A stretch of 64,000 nt of DNA from Halobacillus salinarum (GTDB taxonomy: Bacteria; Bacillota; Bacilli; Bacillales; Halobacillaceae), in NCBI RefSeq assembly GCF_022919095.1, contig NZ_CP095073.1:434001-498000 (forward strand), given 5' to 3'. The translations under genes were made by a program, and so were the position numbers. This document shows, in pieces, positions 44,551-53,350 of this stretch (positions are counted from its first letter, which is position 1; each line of letters begins with the position of its first letter). Under the pieces are notes generated by a model, which was not told where the DNA came from, searched no databases, and saw nothing but the letters and a program-made list of their open reading frames with translations.

Positions 44551-45537
44551 ATGGAACCGATCACGAAGCAAAATCCGATTCATTCAGGCTTTGGAGCTGA
44601 GACCACAGCGCAGGAAGTCATCGGCGGCGAGGATTTAAGTGGAAAGGTTGCGATCGTCACTGGGGGCTATTCAGGAATCGGGCTAGAAACGACGAGAGTG
44701 CTCGCTCAAGCTGGCGCTGAAGTCGTTGTTCCTGTGAGAAATAGGGAGAAGGGGGAGCGTGCTTTAGCCGGAATTCCGAATGTGGAGATCGATACGATGG
44801 ATTTGATGGATCAAGAATCGATTGACGCTTTTGCCCGTCGCTTTCTAGAAACCCACCGGCCGCTTCATATCCTGATCAACAGTGCAGGAGTGATGGCGCC
44901 GCCGCTCCGGAGGGATGAACGAGGCTATGAATCTCAATTTTCCACCAATCATCTCGGCCACTTTCAGCTGACAGCAAGGCTTTGGCCGGCGCTGAAAAAA
45001 GCCGGCGGAGCAAGAGTGGTCGCTGTTTCCTCGAGAGGCCACCGGCTTGGCGGAATGAACTTTGACGATCCTCATTATCAATCAACTGCGTATGATAAAT
45101 GGAAGGCTTATGCGCAGTCGAAAACCGCCAATGTATTATTCGCGCTTAAACTGGATGAGTTAGGAAAAGACGAAGGCATCCGGGCATTTTCTGTGCACCC
45201 GGGGCTGATCCCTACGACAGACCTCGGAAGAGATTTAACCGAGAAGGAAATGGGACCGAAGCCCGTGAAAAAAGGGGCAATGGAAGACATGTTCAGCGAA
45301 CTGAAAGCTTCGTTTAAATCCATCGAGCAGGGGGCTGCGACGAGTGTGTGGTGTGCGGTGAGCCCGCAGCTGAATGGCCGCGGCGGAGTGTATTGTGAGG
45401 ATGTCGATATAGCTGAAGCCGTGCCTGAAGACAGCGAAAAAGAGCACGGGGTCCGCCCGTGGGCGATTGATCAGGAAAGCGCTGAGCGGTTATGGACACT
45501 CAGTGAAAACATGACCGGCGTTTCGTTTCCGGAATAA
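44551..45537 (+). CDS. Short-chain dehydrogenase/reductase (retinol-dehydrogenase-like)
   Basis: 328 residues from the second of two close ATG codons, 7 bases after AAGGGG. SDR signatures are TGGYSGIGLETT (about residues 37-48), INSAGVMAPP, VAVSSRGHRLGG with the catalytic Ser, and YDKWKAYAQSKTAN with Tyr and Lys (about 190). It reduces carbonyl compounds with NAD(P)H. The divergent MerR gene and the 19-bp-spacer promoter suggest induction by a reactive aldehyde or thiol stress, as for AdhR systems; this is inference. Confidence 0.9.
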   Translation: MEPITKQNPIHSGFGAETTAQEVIGGEDLSGKVAIVTGGYSGIGLETTRVLAQAGAEVVVPVRNREKGERALAGIPNVEIDTMDLMDQESIDAFARRFLETHRPLHILINSAGVMAPPLRRDERGYESQFSTNHLGHFQLTARLWPALKKAGGARVVAVSSRGHRLGGMNFDDPHYQSTAYDKWKAYAQSKTANVLFALKLDELGKDEGIRAFSVHPGLIPTTDLGRDLTEKEMGPKPVKKGAMEDMFSELKASFKSIEQGAATSVWCAVSPQLNGRGGVYCEDVDIAEAVPEDSEKEHGVRPWAIDQESAERLWTLSENMTGVSFPE

Positions 45538-45601
45538 GGTGGTTGTTTAACGTGCGACTCCATCAAGGAGCCGTTCACTTCAACTGGAAAGAAGGTTCTG
45601 T

Positions 45602-46138
45602 ATGCAGGAGCAGATAAAGATTGTGCCTTTAACGAACGACTTAATAAAAGATGTCAACGCAGTAAATGATCCTTTCCCGATTTTCGGCAAAATTGTCCCG
45701 AGCTTTCATCACGGCTCCTGGTCTACCGAAGAGGTGCTGTTTGCTGAGCCTGAAGAAACTAGCTTCCCTGACGACCACCTGGACTGGGAGTCGTATATCG
45801 ACCGAGACGAAAAAGCCCTTTTTCTCGCTTATCTGCATGATGAATGCATCGGGCAGCTGAGAATCATCAAGGATTTTACACGGTTTTGCTATATTGAAAA
45901 CATCGCGGTAAAAAAAGAAGTTAGAAAGCATGGCGTCGGGGCTTTGCTCCTGAAGAAAGCTGAGGAATGGGCCCGCGGGCATCAGCTGATCGGCCTGTCG
46001 CTGGAAACCCAGGATGATAATTTAGCCGCGTGCCGGTTTTACATGAAACATGGATTTCAGCTCGGAGGCATGGATCTCTACAGGCATTTACACAACCCGC
46101 ATATCGACAAGGCTTTGTTCTGGTATAAACCCTTTTAA
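45602..46138 (+). CDS. GNAT acetyltransferase, streptothricin acetyltransferase (SatA/Sat4)-like
   Basis: 178 residues, ATG after AAAGAAGG. The pattern follows streptothricin acetyltransferases: NDPFPIFGKIVPSFHHGSW, LRIIKDFTRFCYIENIAV, VRKHGVGALLLKKAEEWA (acetyl-CoA site, about 105-122), LSLETQDDNLAACRFYMKHGF and the end DKALFWYKPF. It would inactivate streptothricin by acetylating the beta-lysine moiety. Substrate identity is by resemblance only. Own terminator downstream. Confidence 0.8.
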   Translation: MQEQIKIVPLTNDLIKDVNAVNDPFPIFGKIVPSFHHGSWSTEEVLFAEPEETSFPDDHLDWESYIDRDEKALFLAYLHDECIGQLRIIKDFTRFCYIENIAVKKEVRKHGVGALLLKKAEEWARGHQLIGLSLETQDDNLAACRFYMKHGFQLGGMDLYRHLHNPHIDKALFWYKPF

Positions 46139-46150
46139 GAAGCGCAGTAG

Positions 46151-46191
46151 AAAGCATGACCCGCTCATTTTCCACGGGTCATGCTTTTTTT
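46151..46191 (+). terminator. Terminator of the SatA-like gene
   Basis: AAGCATGACCCG pairs with CGGGTCATGCTT and is followed by T residues. Confidence 0.93.
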
Positions 46192-46354
46192 CTAGAGGAT
46201 TCCGGGCAGCTCAGTCGAAGTAGTTTAATAGATGCTTTTTACTCGGTACGGAATTTTTTTAGAAAAATTCCATCAGTTTCTCCTCCTCACGCGTTATCTA
46301 CATGAGAGACAAATAAGCCGGCTGTTGAAATAACCGATAAAGTGAGTGATCTGT

Positions 46355-46816
46355 GTGGAAGTGAGTGATTTATATGAAACGTTAAAGCACGATTTGCACC
46401 GGTTTGCGAATTCAATCGCCCGTCACGAGCAGGAAGGCAAGGATCTCGTTCAGGATGCTTTAGTGAAATCGCTGGAGCAGGAGGACTTGCTGGAGTGGCC
46501 GCGCCATAAGCAGAAAGCGTGGTTTTACCGGGTGATAAAAAATAAGCTGATCGACCAGCGCAGAAAGGACCAGCGCTTATCCAGCTGGGAAGAGGATCTC
46601 GATTTTCCAGTCGAAGAGCTGACCGGACGCCGGCTTGAGACGGTGGAGCTCTTATCAAAGCTTCCCAGTGATCAGAGCGACATTGTCTTCAAGCGCTACT
46701 GGGTCGGCCTTTCCAGCAAGGAAATCGGCGAGCAGCTCGAGCTTCCCGCTTCCACGGTCCGTTTCAAACTGCAGCAGGCGATGAAGCGATTACGAAACTA
46801 TTTTGAGGAGGAATAA
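46355..46816 (+). CDS. RNA polymerase sigma factor, ECF-type sigma-70 family
   Basis: 153 residues from GTG (VEVSDLYETLKHDL); earlier GTG codons are possible. Region 2 (FANSIARHEQEGKDLVQDALVKSLEQ ... KQKAWFYRVIKNKLIDQRRK) and region 4 (LPSDQSDIVFKRYWVGLSSKEIGEQLELPASTVRFKLQQAMKRL) are both present, so it can bind core polymerase and a -35 element. Two bases separate it from the next gene, an unknown protein that may be its partner or regulator. No membrane anti-sigma gene is seen. Confidence 0.9.
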   Translation: MEVSDLYETLKHDLHRFANSIARHEQEGKDLVQDALVKSLEQEDLLEWPRHKQKAWFYRVIKNKLIDQRRKDQRLSSWEEDLDFPVEELTGRRLETVELLSKLPSDQSDIVFKRYWVGLSSKEIGEQLELPASTVRFKLQQAMKRLRNYFEEE

Positions 46817-46818
46817 GG

Positions 46819-48018
46819 ATGAGTCAGCGTATCGGAAACATTGGAAAACTCAATTTAATTCATGCGACAGAAGAGAGTATTGCGGAAATTGAAGAAATCG
46901 AAAATGTGGGGATTGTCTTCTACCGGAAGCAGACGTCCCATCTGTTAAACAAAATGAATATCGAAAATGTCGGGCTGTGCCTCGAGATTCCGGAGGGTTA
47001 TACGTTTGTCGATGAGATGATTGAAATTGACGAGTCGTATCTCCAGTCCATAACGGAGCCTGTGAAGCTGTTTGCTGAGGATGACGTCATGATTGCAGAA
47101 AGTGTGCAGCCGGAGCAGCTGCGTAACGCCCCGGTCGAACTTATGGTCGCCGGCACGGTCTATTGTCCGAAGCACCTGGCCGGGGCGGTCTACTCGTTGT
47201 TTTCAGAAGGGACGGCCAAAGTAAAGACGTACGAAGAAGCGATTTTCCGGTTTGAAAAAGGTTCGTTTGAGCTCACCAATGGACACTTAAACGCCCTTGA
47301 AAAGCCATTGTATCTGGTCGTCAGCGGCAAGCTTCACTTTTCGCCTGACCTGGACATGGACCTCTATAAAGAGAAGCTGTATAAGCTGGAAGTAAAAGGG
47401 CTCGTCTCCGTATTTGAGAGCCAGGAACCGTATTTTTATCAAAAGTCAGACGGCTTGAAAGGCAAGGTTGACGTCATTCCGGACGGCTACCAGGTGGCTG
47501 ACAAAATGCTGAGGATCAACGGCAGATCCATCCGCCGCTTTAAAAACGCGAAGCTGTTTACGAAAAAACCAATCTTACTGGAAGCGGACGTGACACGGGA
47601 ACAACTTTCCCATGCCTTTGAAGCGATCCATTCGTCTTCGATTATCGTCTGTCAGGAGGAGCTTGAGGATCTTGTTTACGAACGTTCGCCGCTGCTTGAA
47701 ACCGAGGTGCTCTCTTATAAGGACCGGTTCATTTTTATTGAAGGTGAAGAGCAGTGGACGAAAGAGCAGCTGGAAGCGTTGGACCATCCGGCCGCCTTTA
47801 TCGTCTCCGGCCAGCTGCGCTTCGATGACGGCGTGGATGCCGCAAGCTTAGCACATGGAATGGCTTCTCTTGATATTTTAGGGGAAGTAGTTATTCCGAG
47901 CAAAAGTGTGAAAGGCGAGCTGCAGAAGTTCGTCCGCGTCCATCACGGCCTCTTCCGCGAAGCCAGGGCAGGAAAAGAACAGAAAGGCTTATCGAACTTA
48001 GGTGAGCTCACTTTATAA
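46819..48018 (+). CDS. Unknown repeat-domain protein co-transcribed with the sigma factor
   Basis: 399 residues, ATG after GAGGAGGAATAAGG. No signal peptide or membrane segment. At least three copies of one module are visible: LMVAGTVYCPKHLAGAVYSL (about 108-130), LVVSGKLHFSPDLDMDLYKE (about 167-187) and FIVSGQLRFDDGVDAASLAH (about 329-349), each followed by L-x-V/I-x-G-x-V. In between, IPEGYTFVDEMIEID and IPDGYQVADKMLRIN also repeat. The product looks like a beta-rich scaffold. A role as cytoplasmic regulator or sigma-dependent effector is suggested only by position. Confidence 0.7.
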   Translation: MSQRIGNIGKLNLIHATEESIAEIEEIENVGIVFYRKQTSHLLNKMNIENVGLCLEIPEGYTFVDEMIEIDESYLQSITEPVKLFAEDDVMIAESVQPEQLRNAPVELMVAGTVYCPKHLAGAVYSLFSEGTAKVKTYEEAIFRFEKGSFELTNGHLNALEKPLYLVVSGKLHFSPDLDMDLYKEKLYKLEVKGLVSVFESQEPYFYQKSDGLKGKVDVIPDGYQVADKMLRINGRSIRRFKNAKLFTKKPILLEADVTREQLSHAFEAIHSSSIIVCQEELEDLVYERSPLLETEVLSYKDRFIFIEGEEQWTKEQLEALDHPAAFIVSGQLRFDDGVDAASLAHGMASLDILGEVVIPSKSVKGELQKFVRVHHGLFREARAGKEQKGLSNLGELTL

Positions 48019-48051
48019 GATTAGGAGGCTGCTGCCTCCTAATCTTTTTTT
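48019..48051 (+). terminator. Terminator of the sigma-factor operon
   Basis: GATTAGGAGGC pairs perfectly with GCCTCCTAATC around TGCT and is followed by seven T. Confidence 0.95.
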
Positions 48052-48159
48052 ATGGCTTTCACTATTGAATCAACAGTGGAATCACAATTTTATTAATGCG
48101 TTCTTCTACGCTCATAAAAAAGGGTGCCAAATATTTTTTTACACCATCTGTCCATGATA

Positions 48160-48208
48160 TTGACCAATCTGGTCATTGGTGCTATTCTTGAAATGACCGA
48201 AGTGGTCA
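48160..48208 (+). promoter_or_regulatory. Promoter with twin TGACC-N5-GGTCA operators for the TetR/ABC operon
   Basis: Two perfect inverted repeats, TGACC-AATCT-GGTCA (48161-48175) and TGACC-GAAGT-GGTCA (48194-48208), are centred 33 bases apart, about three helical turns. The first overlaps the -35 box of a strong promoter: TTGACC (48160-48165), 17-bp spacer, TATTCT (48183-48188). The second covers the expected transcription start region. This is the layout of autorepression by the TetR protein encoded 28 bases downstream. Confidence 0.85.
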
Positions 48209-48235
48209 AATAATCAGCGGAAGGAGATTACAGTC

Positions 48236-48862
48236 ATTAATTCCAATTTTCATAAATTAACAGGTGATAAGAAAGAGCTGATTATTAACGCATCCATCAA
48301 GGAATTCGTCCAAAATGGATTTGATAAAGCTTCCACAAACGAAATTGTCAAAGAGGCTCAAATCTCTAAAGGCTCCTTATTTAATTATTTTAATAACAAG
48401 AAAGACCTGTATGTCTATTTAATCGATTACAGCGTGCAAATGATTGAGCAGCTTTATGAACACATTGATTTAACAGAAAGGGATCTTTTTAAAAGGCTCG
48501 AAAATATAGGTATACAGAAATTGTACATCCACAAAAAGTTCCCTCACGTCTTTGATTTTCTGGCTAATTCCCTTCAGGAGGAGTCGCCTGAAGTCAAAGA
48601 TACGATTAGGAGCAAAGTGGATGAAGTCTATGAACGAGGCACGAGGATGATCTATCAGGATATTGATTACTCCATGTTCCGTGAAGACCTCGATATCGAA
48701 AAGGCGATTGAAATTCTGAATTGGACGATGTTCGGATTTGGAGATAAAGCTATCAAGCAAATCAATACTTTTGAAGACATGAGGGAATTCGGAGAGCAGT
48801 ATCTTAAAGAATGGGAGAACTACGCGGAAATATTGAAGCGTAGCTTTTATAAAGAAGGTTAG
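48236..48862 (+). CDS. TetR-family repressor with an apparent ATT start codon
   Basis: 208 residues if translation starts at ATT (then NSNFHKLTGDKKELI), nine bases after AAGGAG. The helix-turn-helix (EFVQNGFDKASTNEIVKEAQISKGSLFNYFNNKKDLY) lies entirely upstream of the first ATG/GTG in this frame, so an ATG-only gene call would lose the DNA-binding domain. No ATG, GTG or TTG occurs between the upstream stop and the helix-turn-helix. ATT starts are rare and usually keep expression low, which could suit a repressor. It heads an operon with an ABC exporter and has twin operators upstream. Confidence 0.85.
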   Translation: MNSNFHKLTGDKKELIINASIKEFVQNGFDKASTNEIVKEAQISKGSLFNYFNNKKDLYVYLIDYSVQMIEQLYEHIDLTERDLFKRLENIGIQKLYIHKKFPHVFDFLANSLQEESPEVKDTIRSKVDEVYERGTRMIYQDIDYSMFREDLDIEKAIEILNWTMFGFGDKAIKQINTFEDMREFGEQYLKEWENYAEILKRSFYKEG

Positions 48863-48942
48863 CATCTCGCGGTTGGATAACGGGACAGATGGCTGCCTGA
48901 AAAGTCCATAGGAGAAAGATACTAGAAAAGGAGTGTCGTGTT

Positions 48943-49824
48943 ATGCCGGAATTTGTGAATATCCAGGGGTTACAAAAGAAATTCGGTAAGTTTCAGGCGT
49001 TGAGTGATGTGGCATTCACGGTAGAGGCTGGAGAAGTGGTCGGTTTTATTGGACCTAATGGAGCTGGTAAATCGACGACGATCCGTATTTTACTGGGAAT
49101 TATTAAACGAGATGCCGGTACTGCGGAAATATTCGGTAAGGATGTGTGGAAAGACAGTCTTGAAATTCACAAACGCATATCCTACGTTCCAGGGGACGTC
49201 ACCTTGTGGGGGAACCTGAGTGGTGGTGAAATTATCGATTTGTTTCTGAAACTACATGGCGGGGGAGACAAGGAAAAACGCGATTATTTAATTAAACGGT
49301 TTGAGCTGGATCCTAAGAAAAAAGCCAAAGGATATTCGAAAGGGAATCGTCAAAAGGTTGGTTTGATCGCAGCCTTAGCCGCTGATTCGGATTTATACAT
49401 TTTTGATGAACCCACGTCAGGACTCGATCCTTTAATGGAGGCGATTTTCCAGGAAGAAGTTGAAAAACTTAAAGAAGCAGGGAAATCCATCCTGTTATCC
49501 TCTCATATATTGAGTGAAGTAGAGCGCTTGGCCGACAGGGTTGTCATCATCCGCCAAGGGGAGATCGTGGAGTCCGGCAGTCTTGATGAACTGCGCCATT
49601 TGACTCGTTCCACCATTACGATTGCAACAGAAGGCGATGTAGCTGAAATGGCTGGTGTTAAGGGCGTGTTTGATTTTGAACAAAAGGATCAACAAGCGAC
49701 CTTTTCAGCAGAGCATCAATACCTTGATGATATTTTGAGAGAAGCAAGCAAGCTCGGGGTTAAGAAATTTGAATCGGTGCCGCCGACGCTTGAAGATTTG
49801 TTCATGCGCCATTATGAAGGATAA
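48943..49824 (+). CDS. ABC transporter ATP-binding protein (drug/tetronasin-exporter type)
   Basis: 293 residues, ATG after AAAAGGAG. Walker A GPNGAGKSTT (about residue 38), a shortened signature GYSKGNRQKVG (about 130) in place of LSGGQ as in the DrrA/TnrB3-associated branch, Walker B LYIFDEPTSGLDP (about 150) and the H-loop SSHILSEVERL. A C-terminal domain of about 80 residues ends in LEDLFMRHYEG. It drives the following permease. Co-transcribed with its TetR regulator. Confidence 0.93.
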   Translation: MPEFVNIQGLQKKFGKFQALSDVAFTVEAGEVVGFIGPNGAGKSTTIRILLGIIKRDAGTAEIFGKDVWKDSLEIHKRISYVPGDVTLWGNLSGGEIIDLFLKLHGGGDKEKRDYLIKRFELDPKKKAKGYSKGNRQKVGLIAALAADSDLYIFDEPTSGLDPLMEAIFQEEVEKLKEAGKSILLSSHILSEVERLADRVVIIRQGEIVESGSLDELRHLTRSTITIATEGDVAEMAGVKGVFDFEQKDQQATFSAEHQYLDDILREASKLGVKKFESVPPTLEDLFMRHYEG

Positions 49825-49849
49825 CCGTCTGAAAGGAGGAGGAAATACG

Positions 49850-51463
49850 ATGGAAGAGAAATTTGCACGCTGGCATACGCTGTTCCTGCTCTATCTGAAG
49901 CGCGATTGGAAAAAAATCATGGTCTGGGTGTTAGGACTCGGGTTATTTTCGGCGGCCTATGTTCCCGCTTTTCAGGAAATCGGGAAAGGCCAGGGATTGG
50001 CCGGCATGTACGAAACGCTGAAGAATCCTGCGATGATCGCTATGGTAGGACCGACACCGGTGGAAAGCGCTGCAGACTATACGATCGGCGCGATGTATTC
50101 CCATGAAATGCTGCTGTTCTGTGGTTTGTTTGCCATGGTCATCGCTGCTTTACACGTAGTCAGCCATACACGAAAAGAGGAGAATCTCGGGCTCACTGAA
50201 ATCGTACGCTCCTTTCAAATCGGCCGTCAGGCAAACTCATTTGCCGTAATGATGGAAGTGGTGCTGATCAACGTCTTATTAGCGCTGTTGATCAGCGGTG
50301 TAATGATGAGCTTTGGAACAGAGACGATTACGGTGGAAGGTTCCTTTTTATTCGGCGCATCCATCGGAATGGCTGGAATTCTAGGTGCCGGAATTGCTCT
50401 CGTTATGGCACAGGTGATGCCTGCTTCCTCAGGGGCGACCGGTTCAGCACTTGGAATCATCGGACTCCTGTACATTATTCGGGCGGGAACAGATGTCTCC
50501 AATGTAGATCTGTCCATGCTGAATCCGATGGGGTGGACCTATTTAACGTATCCCTTTACAGAAAATCACTGGAGCCCGGTTATGTTTGCCGTCATGTTCA
50601 GCTTAGTTATGATGGTCATCGCTTTTGCCCTTGAAGGTGCCCGCGATATGGGAGCCGGCTATCTTCCTGAAAGAGAAGGACGGGAAAGGGCCAGGAAATC
50701 ATTATTATCTGTCCGCGGATTATTGATCAGGATTAACAAAGGTGTGATCATCAGCTGGTTGATTGCATTTGTAGTGATGGGAGCAGCCTACGGTTCCATT
50801 TATGGGGATATGCAAACCTTTCTTGAAAGTAGCGAAATCGTCCAGCAGATGTTTACACATTCAGGAGCCACCATTGAAGAATCATTTACAGGGACGATCA
50901 TGATGGTCATGATTGGGTTAGTTTCCATTTTACCTATCGTCCTTGTAAACAAACTTTTCGCTGAAGAAAGCCGTGCCCACTTAAACCAGCTTTTTGCGAC
51001 AAGAGTGACCCGCAGCCGGTTTTATTGGACCACGCTTGGCTTAGCTATGGCTGCCAGTTTATCAGGAATATTATTAGCGGCAGCAAGCCTTGGCGGGACG
51101 GCCATCTCAGCCATGGGTGAGCAATCAACGATGGGAATGATGGACTTTCTAGCAGCCGGCTTCAACTTTTTACCATCCGTATTATTCTTTACCGGTTTAG
51201 CGGCTTTAGCTCTCGGCTGGGCACCAAAACTAGGCAAAGTAGTGTATATGTATCTGGCCTATTCCTTTTTACTGAACTATTTCGGAGGAATATTAGACTT
51301 GCCGGAATGGTTTTCGAATACAGCCATCCAAAGCTGGATCCCAAGATTGCCGCTGGAAGATTTTGATATGCCGATTTTTGTTACGATTACCGTGATCAGC
51401 ATTGCTTTCATGGTGATTGGATTCCTTGGTTATCATCGCCGGGATTTAGTGGAAGGGACTTAA
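49850..51463 (+). CDS. ABC exporter permease of the COG3559 (TnrB3/polyketide antibiotic exporter) type
   Basis: 537 residues from ATG after AAAGGAGGAGG. About 12 hydrophobic helices in two six-helix halves (an internal duplication of the ABC-2 permease), separated near residue 300 by a basic loop (REGRERARKSLLSVRG). Large-loop features such as AGMYETLKNPAMIAMVGPTP are typical of this family, which exports polyketide antibiotics in other bacteria. With the ATPase and the TetR it forms a drug-inducible exporter; the inducer is unknown. Confidence 0.88.
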   Translation: MEEKFARWHTLFLLYLKRDWKKIMVWVLGLGLFSAAYVPAFQEIGKGQGLAGMYETLKNPAMIAMVGPTPVESAADYTIGAMYSHEMLLFCGLFAMVIAALHVVSHTRKEENLGLTEIVRSFQIGRQANSFAVMMEVVLINVLLALLISGVMMSFGTETITVEGSFLFGASIGMAGILGAGIALVMAQVMPASSGATGSALGIIGLLYIIRAGTDVSNVDLSMLNPMGWTYLTYPFTENHWSPVMFAVMFSLVMMVIAFALEGARDMGAGYLPEREGRERARKSLLSVRGLLIRINKGVIISWLIAFVVMGAAYGSIYGDMQTFLESSEIVQQMFTHSGATIEESFTGTIMMVMIGLVSILPIVLVNKLFAEESRAHLNQLFATRVTRSRFYWTTLGLAMAASLSGILLAAASLGGTAISAMGEQSTMGMMDFLAAGFNFLPSVLFFTGLAALALGWAPKLGKVVYMYLAYSFLLNYFGGILDLPEWFSNTAIQSWIPRLPLEDFDMPIFVTITVISIAFMVIGFLGYHRRDLVEGT

Positions 51464-51511
51464 CCTTTTTTGTCAATGTAATGCTGAGGTCGAGCTTTAT
51501 ATAGAGAGTTC

Positions 51512-51556
51512 GAAACCAATCGATGTGAAAAAGTCTTCTCTCACATTGGTTGGTTT
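51512..51556 (+). terminator. Terminator of the TetR/ABC operon
   Basis: ACCAATCGATGTGA pairs with TCACATTGGTTGGT (G-T pairs allowed) and is followed by T7. Confidence 0.8.
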
Positions 51557-51639
51557 TTTTGAATGGAGAGCGCAGGGACGTGGAGTTTTTTAAAATTTCT
51601 TGGGTGAGTGAGGCGAGGTTACCGGATTACTTTTCATCC

Positions 51640-51712
51640 AAGTCTTCAACAAACGGGCAGGATTGTGGAAGGCTCAGTTTCGAGATAATAGGAAGTGTTG
51701 AAACTAAATAGG
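51640..51712. repeat. Dispersed repeat copy A
   Basis: AAGTCTTCAACAAACGGGCAG begins the copy; its other end, read on the opposite strand, gives ATCTCGAAACTGAGCCTTCC. It therefore carries the AAGTCTT box on both strands. It lies in the 351-base gene-free stretch after the ABC operon, about 100 bases before the zinc-ribbon gene. Confidence 0.75.
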
Positions 51713-51815
51713 ATTGGTATCGTATGTGTAATAAGAGAAATGAGTTATGGGGCGATTAGGTAAGAATGAAAAAGAAACTTCTAGAAATAAGAGAAAGAGA
51801 AGGTGGGTGGTGTAA

Positions 51816-52052
51816 ATGAAAATGGACGATATTGTAAGTTGCCCTGAATGTGGTAACGATTTGAAGAAAGGATATATTTTCTCTCCTCGAAGAATTTGCT
51901 GGTCAGACTCGCCTGATTCCATCCTTGCGGATTTTGGAAGTGAAACATTAATAGGTGATGCATGGTTAAAAGTCAAAAAAGTTCCAGCGTTAAGGTGTGA
52001 AGAGTGTAGTGTAGTTATATTCAAACATAAGGAAAACAAAGATATAAATTAG
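51816..52052 (+). CDS. DUF6487-like zinc-ribbon protein (PF20097 type)
   Basis: 78 residues, ATG after GAAGGTGGGTGG. Two CxxC pairs (SCPECGNDL at residues 8-14, LRCEECSVVIF at 59-65) flank GYIFSPRRICWSDSPDS, matching the short DUF6487 zinc-ribbon proteins of Firmicutes. It probably binds one zinc. Function unknown. First unit of the AT-rich repeat-containing region. Confidence 0.75.
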   Translation: MKMDDIVSCPECGNDLKKGYIFSPRRICWSDSPDSILADFGSETLIGDAWLKVKKVPALRCEECSVVIFKHKENKDIN

Positions 52053-52204
52053 CAATAACTTTGAACTTAACTTATTAAATAAACTGGGGCTTTAATTAAA
52101 TAATTTGAAGCACAATAGTTCTGTAGTGTACAACAAATCACGCTTTTGTGATAAGTGGAAGGCAATTGTATGAGGGATTGACCTTCGGTTGGGGGTTTTT
52201 ACCA

Positions 52205-52240
52205 CAAAAAGGAGATATAGATGTATTCATTATATCTCCT
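52205..52240 (-). terminator. Terminator of the CHAT gene
   Basis: AGGAGATATA pairs perfectly with TATATCTCCT; on the minus strand it is followed by TTTTTG. Confidence 0.85.
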
Positions 52241-52255
52241 GTAAACAGATATATC

Positions 52256-53251
52256 TTATTGCGCTGGTTTGACTAGTACCATCTCATTAGGTTTAAGACC
52301 AGGTCGAGTGTATAACTCAGGTATGTCATCTCCTTCTATACCCGCTAAAACTAATGAAAGCTTTCCTTGTTCAAAAGCATTTTGTACGGATTTTCCGAAG
52401 GCAATAGCAGAATAAAACTGTGCAGCGAATTCTCTTGCAGCATCATCGTAGACGGCTTCATTCATACCTATTGCACAGTCAATATGTTCTGTTACAGCTT
52501 CTGCTTGTCCACTAGAAAAACAGTTATTAAATATAACGAGTTTAATGGAATCAGACATTGTTTTCATTAATAAAGTTACCGCCTCTTTGGATAGAAGACT
52601 TGTCGTACCTTCAGTTGTTTCTAGTACAATATCGTTGGTTGCAGAACCATGACCACTAAAGTGAATTATATGGGGTTGTACTTCATTTATTGCTTGTAAT
52701 ATATCGTTGGAACGTACTGCCCATCTAGACTGTAAATTGATTGAATCCCTATATTCAGAAGCGCGTATTTTTGAGTGAATAAGACTAATTTCTTTGTCTA
52801 GTCGTAATGAACTCTGGTCGGTAGGGTTTGAAGCTAAGAATAGAACATTTATTTTTTCTGGAAGTGATTCGAAGTTTATTGAAATGGGATTTTCTAATAT
52901 TTCCTTACTAATTCTTTGCTGATTTTTCAACTCATTTGTAATAGCTTTTGTGTGTTTTAATTCAGCAGTTTTATTCTTCTTTAACTCTCTATCCTCTGAG
53001 CGATGCAATTGACCCAACGCTTGATTTAATGATTTCATTTTATTTGCTTTTTTTACTTTAAGATCCCCAATCTTTTTTTGGCTGTTAGTTACTTCGCGTT
53101 GTTTAGAATTAAGGGTTGAAGTACTTTTAGTACGTTGTATAGATTTCAATGCTTTTGCCAACTTTTCTTGTTCTTTTCCTAAATCTTTTTCAATACTAGC
53201 AATATCTTTTTCTAAACTTTGAACTTTGTTCCGATACATTGCAACACTCAT
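52256..53251 (-). CDS. CHAT-domain (caspase-like) protease with N-terminal coiled coil
   Basis: 331 residues from ATG (MSVAMYRNKVQSLEKD) after AGGGTG. Residues 5-115 are a long coiled coil. From about 130 begins a CHAT domain: INVLFLASNPTDQSSLRLDKEI, catalytic His in HIIHFSGHGSATND (about 195) and catalytic Cys in LVIFNNCFSSGQA (about 240). CHAT proteases act in bacterial cell-suicide defence, for example by cleaving partner proteins. The preceding gene on the same strand encodes a DUF1883-like protein, so the pair may form a sensor-effector unit. Confidence 0.88.
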   Translation of the reverse strand: MSVAMYRNKVQSLEKDIASIEKDLGKEQEKLAKALKSIQRTKSTSTLNSKQREVTNSQKKIGDLKVKKANKMKSLNQALGQLHRSEDRELKKNKTAELKHTKAITNELKNQQRISKEILENPISINFESLPEKINVLFLASNPTDQSSLRLDKEISLIHSKIRASEYRDSINLQSRWAVRSNDILQAINEVQPHIIHFSGHGSATNDIVLETTEGTTSLLSKEAVTLLMKTMSDSIKLVIFNNCFSSGQAEAVTEHIDCAIGMNEAVYDDAAREFAAQFYSAIAFGKSVQNAFEQGKLSLVLAGIEGDDIPELYTRPGLKPNEMVLVKPAQ

Positions 53252-53350
53252 AGTATACACCCTTTTATTTTGTTTGCTTTTATCAACATAAGTCTATCTT
53301 TGAAATATATAAAGAAGACTACCGAGGTCAATCGGTATACTAAAGAAAGC

